A DNA stretch of 64,000 nucleotides from Amblyornis subalaris (taxonomy: Eukaryota; Chordata; Aves; Passeriformes; Ptilonorhynchidae). The notes under the pieces were generated by a model. It was not told the DNA's origin. It worked only from the letters and a program-made list of their open reading frames with translations, and made no database searches. Both the position numbers and the translations under genes were made by a program. Shown piece after piece: positions 59,451 through 64,000 of the stretch. Position 1 is the first letter of the stretch, and each line of letters starts with the position of its first letter. Where the stretch lies: contig JACAXG010000009.1 of assembly GCA_018881555.1 (NCBI GenBank), forward strand, positions 11,927,326-11,991,325, in the 5' to 3' direction.

Positions 59451-62400
59451 GCTCCAGAGGAAATTCCTCTGGGAAATCGGTAACTAATCTGTTGATGTGA
59501 CTGCTGCCGTTACGGTGATTTAAACGTAAAAGAAAAAAAATCGCGTCTCTAGCACTTTAGAGTTTGAAAGGCGCATAGTTGTTTCATTTATTTATCTATC
59601 TATTTATTTATTTATTTGTAAAGCAGACTTCGAAAATTTCACAAGTGTGTCCCTGCTGGGGAAGCACGGCTGAGTTCAAGACTGCAGTCTTACAGTCTTT
59701 AAACAAGCGGGTTAAATCTGTCTGTGTTTACATGCTGCTTGCTGGGAACATGCACTGCTTATATTTTATGATGGGAAGGGTTTAATGTTTAGATTTGGTT
59801 ATATGTCCTATGCTTTTGAGAACTGCCTTGCAGTACCGGATGCGAATGTGAATATTTCAATGTGAATATTTTAATTTGCCCATTAGTCACGGACCTAGAA
59901 CAGGATTGTTAGTGTTTGCACCCACTCCTCTTCATGTTCCAGAAAAAGTTCTAAATTGCTGTTGAGGAAGAGGATTTCCACTGTTGTTATGTATTCCATC
60001 ATGGAACTTTCATGGTGGCTACTGTTCCTGTTTATCTTACCATAGTCACAGTATCAACTAGATGAAGGTGATGAAGGTTATTCTTGTACAAGGTAATTTC
60101 CAGGCAAATCAAGGACCCACCCACAGGAAGCCTGATGCTTCCCACTGAAGAATTTGGTGTGGTGTGACAAAGTAATTAATACGAGGGAGAAGCTTAGTTT
60201 GGGGCATTTAATATATCTTGTAGTGCAAGTAGTTCTATGAGGTGGCAGTCATCTGAAGTTCATTATAATTTCTATCTGAAAGTGCTTGGTTCTTGGTGTA
60301 CATACTTTACCTGCTCAGTTTGTTTTGCAGTGAGGCTGAGCAGTGGGTAGAAACATCTTCGTCCATTAATAGCACACTCATACACAGCAAAAAGTAATGT
60401 ATCAATGTGGATTGACTATGATCACTTACTTTTAAGCCTGAATAGAACAAATTAGGTGGTTTTATTTTTCAGCATATCTTTCCCAAAATTTTTCCTAGTA
60501 CGTGGGTATTACACGACAGGTGTTTCGGAAATGCTTAAAAGGATATGTAATTCCTCTCCAAATTTGATAGTACTAACTTCAAGCATAGATAGTATTTTTC
60601 ACCTTGAAAAGCTTTTAGGTGGCTTGGAAAACAGTCTTTCCTGTACCTTTAAGAATTTGCTTCTTATTTAGCTATGGAACCAGTTGCACAGCATACTTCA
60701 GAGAGATCCTTCAGCTATCATACCAGTGTAAAAAATAACAACTTATATCAAGTCTAAAATGATTTAAAGCAGCATAAGGGGGAACTGGGAAATTTTTTGG
60801 GAAATTTTAGCCAAAGTTAACAGTGAAAATGCAATCTAAAAAGTTGGTGTAGTCACCATCTATCAGCCCCATGAGCAATGATGGTATGACAGGCCTGAAG
60901 CTTGTTTTCTGACGGTGCTTCTTAGAAGAATGCAGGCATCATTTGCAACTCATTGCACTGTTCAGAATCTGCGATATAGTTGGTGCTGGCTTTTCTTGTG
61001 AGTGATACTTTAGGAGTGGAAGGAGCTACAGCTGTTGAGCTTGAAGTATATGTATGTTGATGGTAAGTCTGGTTTTAATGCAGGAATGCAGTATGAAGTA
61101 GTAAATCCTTAGAGTTATGCTCACAGTTCAGCTTTGGCCATAACAAATGGATGGGTTGACTGGCCTTATGTTGGATCCGTGTTTTTCGTCTTTTGCTGTC
61201 AGGCAAAACTGGTGTAGAAGCATAAAGATGGCAGAAACTTATCATATGTTTTGGCTATTTGTTCAAACTCCAGTACAGTCGTCGTGGAGCCACTGAGGTT
61301 GTGGCTTTGATTAACATTAGTTAAAGTTCATATTTACAGTGCATTTAAGTTTTGAAAGTTATTTCCTCTACTATAGAAATATTTATGATCTGTTGTGAAT
61401 TACTTCCTCTGTTACATTGTAACACTGATGTAACTCCCTACGACTGGCACAGAACTATTTATTGGCTCACCTTTAGGTGCTTTGAAAGCAGCAAGAGCTA
61501 AAAAAGCACAACATAATACTTCAGTGTCACTCTTCTTCAGAGCAAATAGGCTTCTCTGGAAAGCCAAGTCCCTAAACAGTTCTTGACACAAAAGTGTCAT
61601 TTATTGGTTCTACACTTTTTACTGTCGCACTTTGGGGTCAGCGGGCATTCTTCCAGGCAAGGGAAAGACAGGGAAAGTAGTGTAAGAAAGCACCAAAATG
61701 TGCACGTGCATGATGATTGACACTGGGACCTGCAACTGTCACCACAATTACACCTTAATACAGCAGGAGATCTGCACATCTTGTTTGTTTTGTTTGAAGG
61801 AAAGGAAGCCACATTTTGTAATGTAAGGCAGCAAGTCAAAGGGGCGAAGGGAATGAGTTCATTATGAATGAGCTCAAAAGGTCTTTCTAATGTTGTTCCA
61901 GTCCAGTGGGGGGGAAAAAACCCACAAATATGAGGTGTTCCACATGCCTATTCAACAATTTGCTTCATAAAGTTTGGAGTATGGAATTGTTGTTTTACCA
62001 TACATTCTATGAAACGTTCCAGTACTTGAATGTTTATCGTTTAACTCCAAGTTCTGGTTTTCAAAGATGAGAATACCTGCCTCTACCTGAGAAACAGGTA
62101 GCTGCAATTTACCTCTTGTCCGTATAAATGCTGACAAAAGGAAAGTTAAAGGAAAAAAGTGCAAATGTTGTGAGACTATGGCCATTTTTAGTGGTTAAAA
62201 AACTGCTCTAAGCTTGCCTAAAAATGTGAAATATGCTGAAAGGAGAAGCCAAAAATCCTTCCTTTGCAGGACCCTCCCAAATGTCTGGAATTTGTTAGCT
62301 TTCCTGAGTGTGAGAAAGAGATTTTTTTCAATTGTACATTCATCTTTGACGTGAAACTCAGATTTCTAGCTCTGAGTTTCCCCAAGTTTGTGATTTCTAA

Positions 62401-64000
62401 TCTCTAATGCCACTCATAAAAACGACATAGTTTATGTTGCAGTACGCTGAAAAAATGATTTTTCTATATATGTGCATTCAAAAAGGTATCCTAAATTCAG
62501 TGGAGAGTTTGGAATCTATAATGAAATACAGATGTATAATTTGCATTCAGATGTAATGTTTGCCTCATAACAGATAACATTGTGAAGACTATAAATTCAT
62601 AACAAAGGCGTTTAAGCAAGTGTTACAGACATGCCCTTGTTGTAGACTGAGCTGATAAGGAAATGTAAGAAAGCTATATAATGTATTAATTCAGTCTTGG
62701 TGCACAGCGGGTTTTACTGTGAAAATTATTTCCCTCTAAGAAACACAATAGAAGCCGAAAAGCTTTACTAGAACTAAGATCAGCAGTTGCCTAATCATTA
62801 TAGCACAGTGTAACTATACTTTCTAGAATCAATAATTTCTTTTCCACATTCTTGATTAATTTCGAAAAGTGAGGTGTTTTTTTAATAATTCTAGCTTTCT
62901 TATTAGAAATGTCTGGGTTTGAAGTAGAAATGGAAAAGTGACAAGAAAAAAAACATGCCTTAATATAATGGAGCATATTGCTTCTGGAGCAGTTCTGAAG
63001 CTGGCTGCCACTGGGGAGCTCTGCTCTGCTGGTGTCACCTGACATGGGGAACAGACAGGTGAATGAAGGGGTGCCCAGAACTGTATGGCTGTCCTCAGGC
63101 TTGGAAAGAAACGTGTACAACTGCTTTGAAACTTCTTACTCATGACTTTGTGATAGTCAAAGGTCTATACCAACAAGGATTGAAAAGAGAAGTATCAGCT
63201 CCTGATACTGTACAGTGTACTCGTGATAAGTACACTGACAGAAATGAAATGAAAAGGACAGTTTTCAGGATAGTTTCCTACACTGAATCATTTCCAAACC
63301 AGAATTATTTGGAGATTTTGTTTTGTCATATACAGACAGAGATAATGCAGAAGCTATATTTACCATATGTAACCTATAGCTTTAGCTCCATATTTTTTTG
63401 AAGCTTATGTGGATTTAAGTTTTTGTCTATATTTAGCTAGTAACACTTTAATAAGAAAAAAATCTCTGTTAAGAGACCAGTCAGGTTACAAAATGAAGTA
63501 TTTAGAAATTAGACAGAAAGCACAGAAGCACATGTACTGTTAAAATGCTGGTGAGAGAAAAATACCCACCAGCATACTTGGATGCCTCAGAATTAATGGA
63601 GTCAACTCGACAAAACAGCTGTAAGATTAAAGAGAACTATTATCCTCACTTCACTAATAGGAAATTGAGTGGGAGATTTTGCACATAGCTAAGGCACATT
63701 TAATTATTTCATTTAGCTTTGAAACATCACTGGATTATTTTGATTTAGGGAGTGACTTCTCTCCCCAAAGAACAGCTGACAAAAACTTTAACCGAACCAT
63801 TAGTATTTGTGGTTGCTGCTGGAGGGGATGATCCTGCTCTCTATCGTCTCCCAGGCCATGTGCTCCTGGTGCTTTTCTCATGTTGGATCTCGTAGTGGTG
63901 CCACTGGATTTGCATGCTGAGCCAGTAGCTGCTGCTGTGCCATTGCAAGATGTGATCCAAGTGGAAGGGGGAAATGCACAGGCAGAGCGAGACGGACTGT
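59451..64000. other. Region upstream of TMPO, no gene recognised
   Basis: 4.5 kb of AT-rich sequence with only short frames. It contains an (ATTT)/(ATCT) simple repeat at 59586-59617 and an imperfect direct repeat GGGAAATTTT at about 60788-60806. The last 250 bp are somewhat richer in GC, with GCTGCTG patches, but show no clear coding frame. Confidence 0.6.
59586..59617. repeat. (ATTT/ATCT)n simple repeat
   Basis: Eight tetranucleotide units, mostly TTTA with two TCTA variants, sit just outside the TMPO CpG island. Confidence 0.9.

Noticed and set aside
57994..59487. Plus- and minus-strand frames of 100-190 codons in the TMPO island
   Set aside because: Except for TMPO exon 1 they lack splice logic, conservation or domains and show low-complexity composition.
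63780..63960. GC-richer, GCTGCTG-containing end of the window, possible exon or repeat
   Set aside because: No splice-flanked conserved frame and no repeat family recognised.
1..64000. CRISPR arrays, operons or prokaryote-like systems
   Set aside because: The window is intron-rich vertebrate DNA with four known genes. No regular spaced repeats or gene clusters of that kind are present.

Overview
The window is vertebrate nuclear DNA, almost certainly from a bird. Its genes are split into short exons with GT-AG borders. CR1-type LINE 3' ends with the terminal ATTCTRTG motif are present, and introns are fairly compact for a vertebrate. I cannot name the species. Isolated single N bases are scattered through most of the sequence.

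Four conserved genes are present in the arrangement known from human 12q23, read here in reverse. They are the 5' part of APAF1 (minus strand, from the left edge to about 8.8 kb), IKBIP (plus strand, 10.6-17.8 kb), SLC25A3 (minus strand, 23.2-32.9 kb) and TMPO/LAP2 (minus strand, about 38.9-58.9 kb). I placed exon borders by joining reading frames across GT-AG sites, and all frames close without a break. This gives 357 complete residues of APAF1 (cut by the window edge), IKBIP isoforms of 379 and 354 residues, an SLC25A3 product of 359 residues with either alternative exon, and a 445-residue beta-type TMPO.

Layout: APAF1 and IKBIP diverge from a CpG island at about 8.44-9.45 kb. IKBIP and SLC25A3 converge on a gene-free stretch at about 17.8-23.2 kb. 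SLC25A3 starts from a second CpG island (32.3-33.1 kb) with a noncoding first exon and a perfect NRF1-type palindrome. TMPO follows in the same orientation and starts from a third CpG island (58.05-59.45 kb). The last 4.5 kb, upstream of TMPO, shows no gene.

Functionally, APAF1 (apoptosome core) and IKBIP (ER-membrane, pro-apoptotic, reported p53 target) share a promoter region. SLC25A3 is the mitochondrial phosphate carrier and TMPO is a nuclear-lamina protein of the inner nuclear membrane. Conserved alternative splicing can be read from the DNA in all four genes: an APAF1 alternative 5' splice site, IKBIP alternative terminal exons, SLC25A3 tandem alternative exons of type A and B, and a 327-bp block of three frame-neutral TMPO exons. 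Mobile DNA is sparse: two CR1 3' ends, one short CR1 scrap and one probable solo LTR with a 5-bp target duplication. I found no undescribed gene system. The most unusual unexplained signals are a perfect 14-bp inverted repeat upstream of IKBIP, a cluster of stem-loops in an SLC25A3 intron, and a GC island with a CTCF-like core inside TMPO intron 1.
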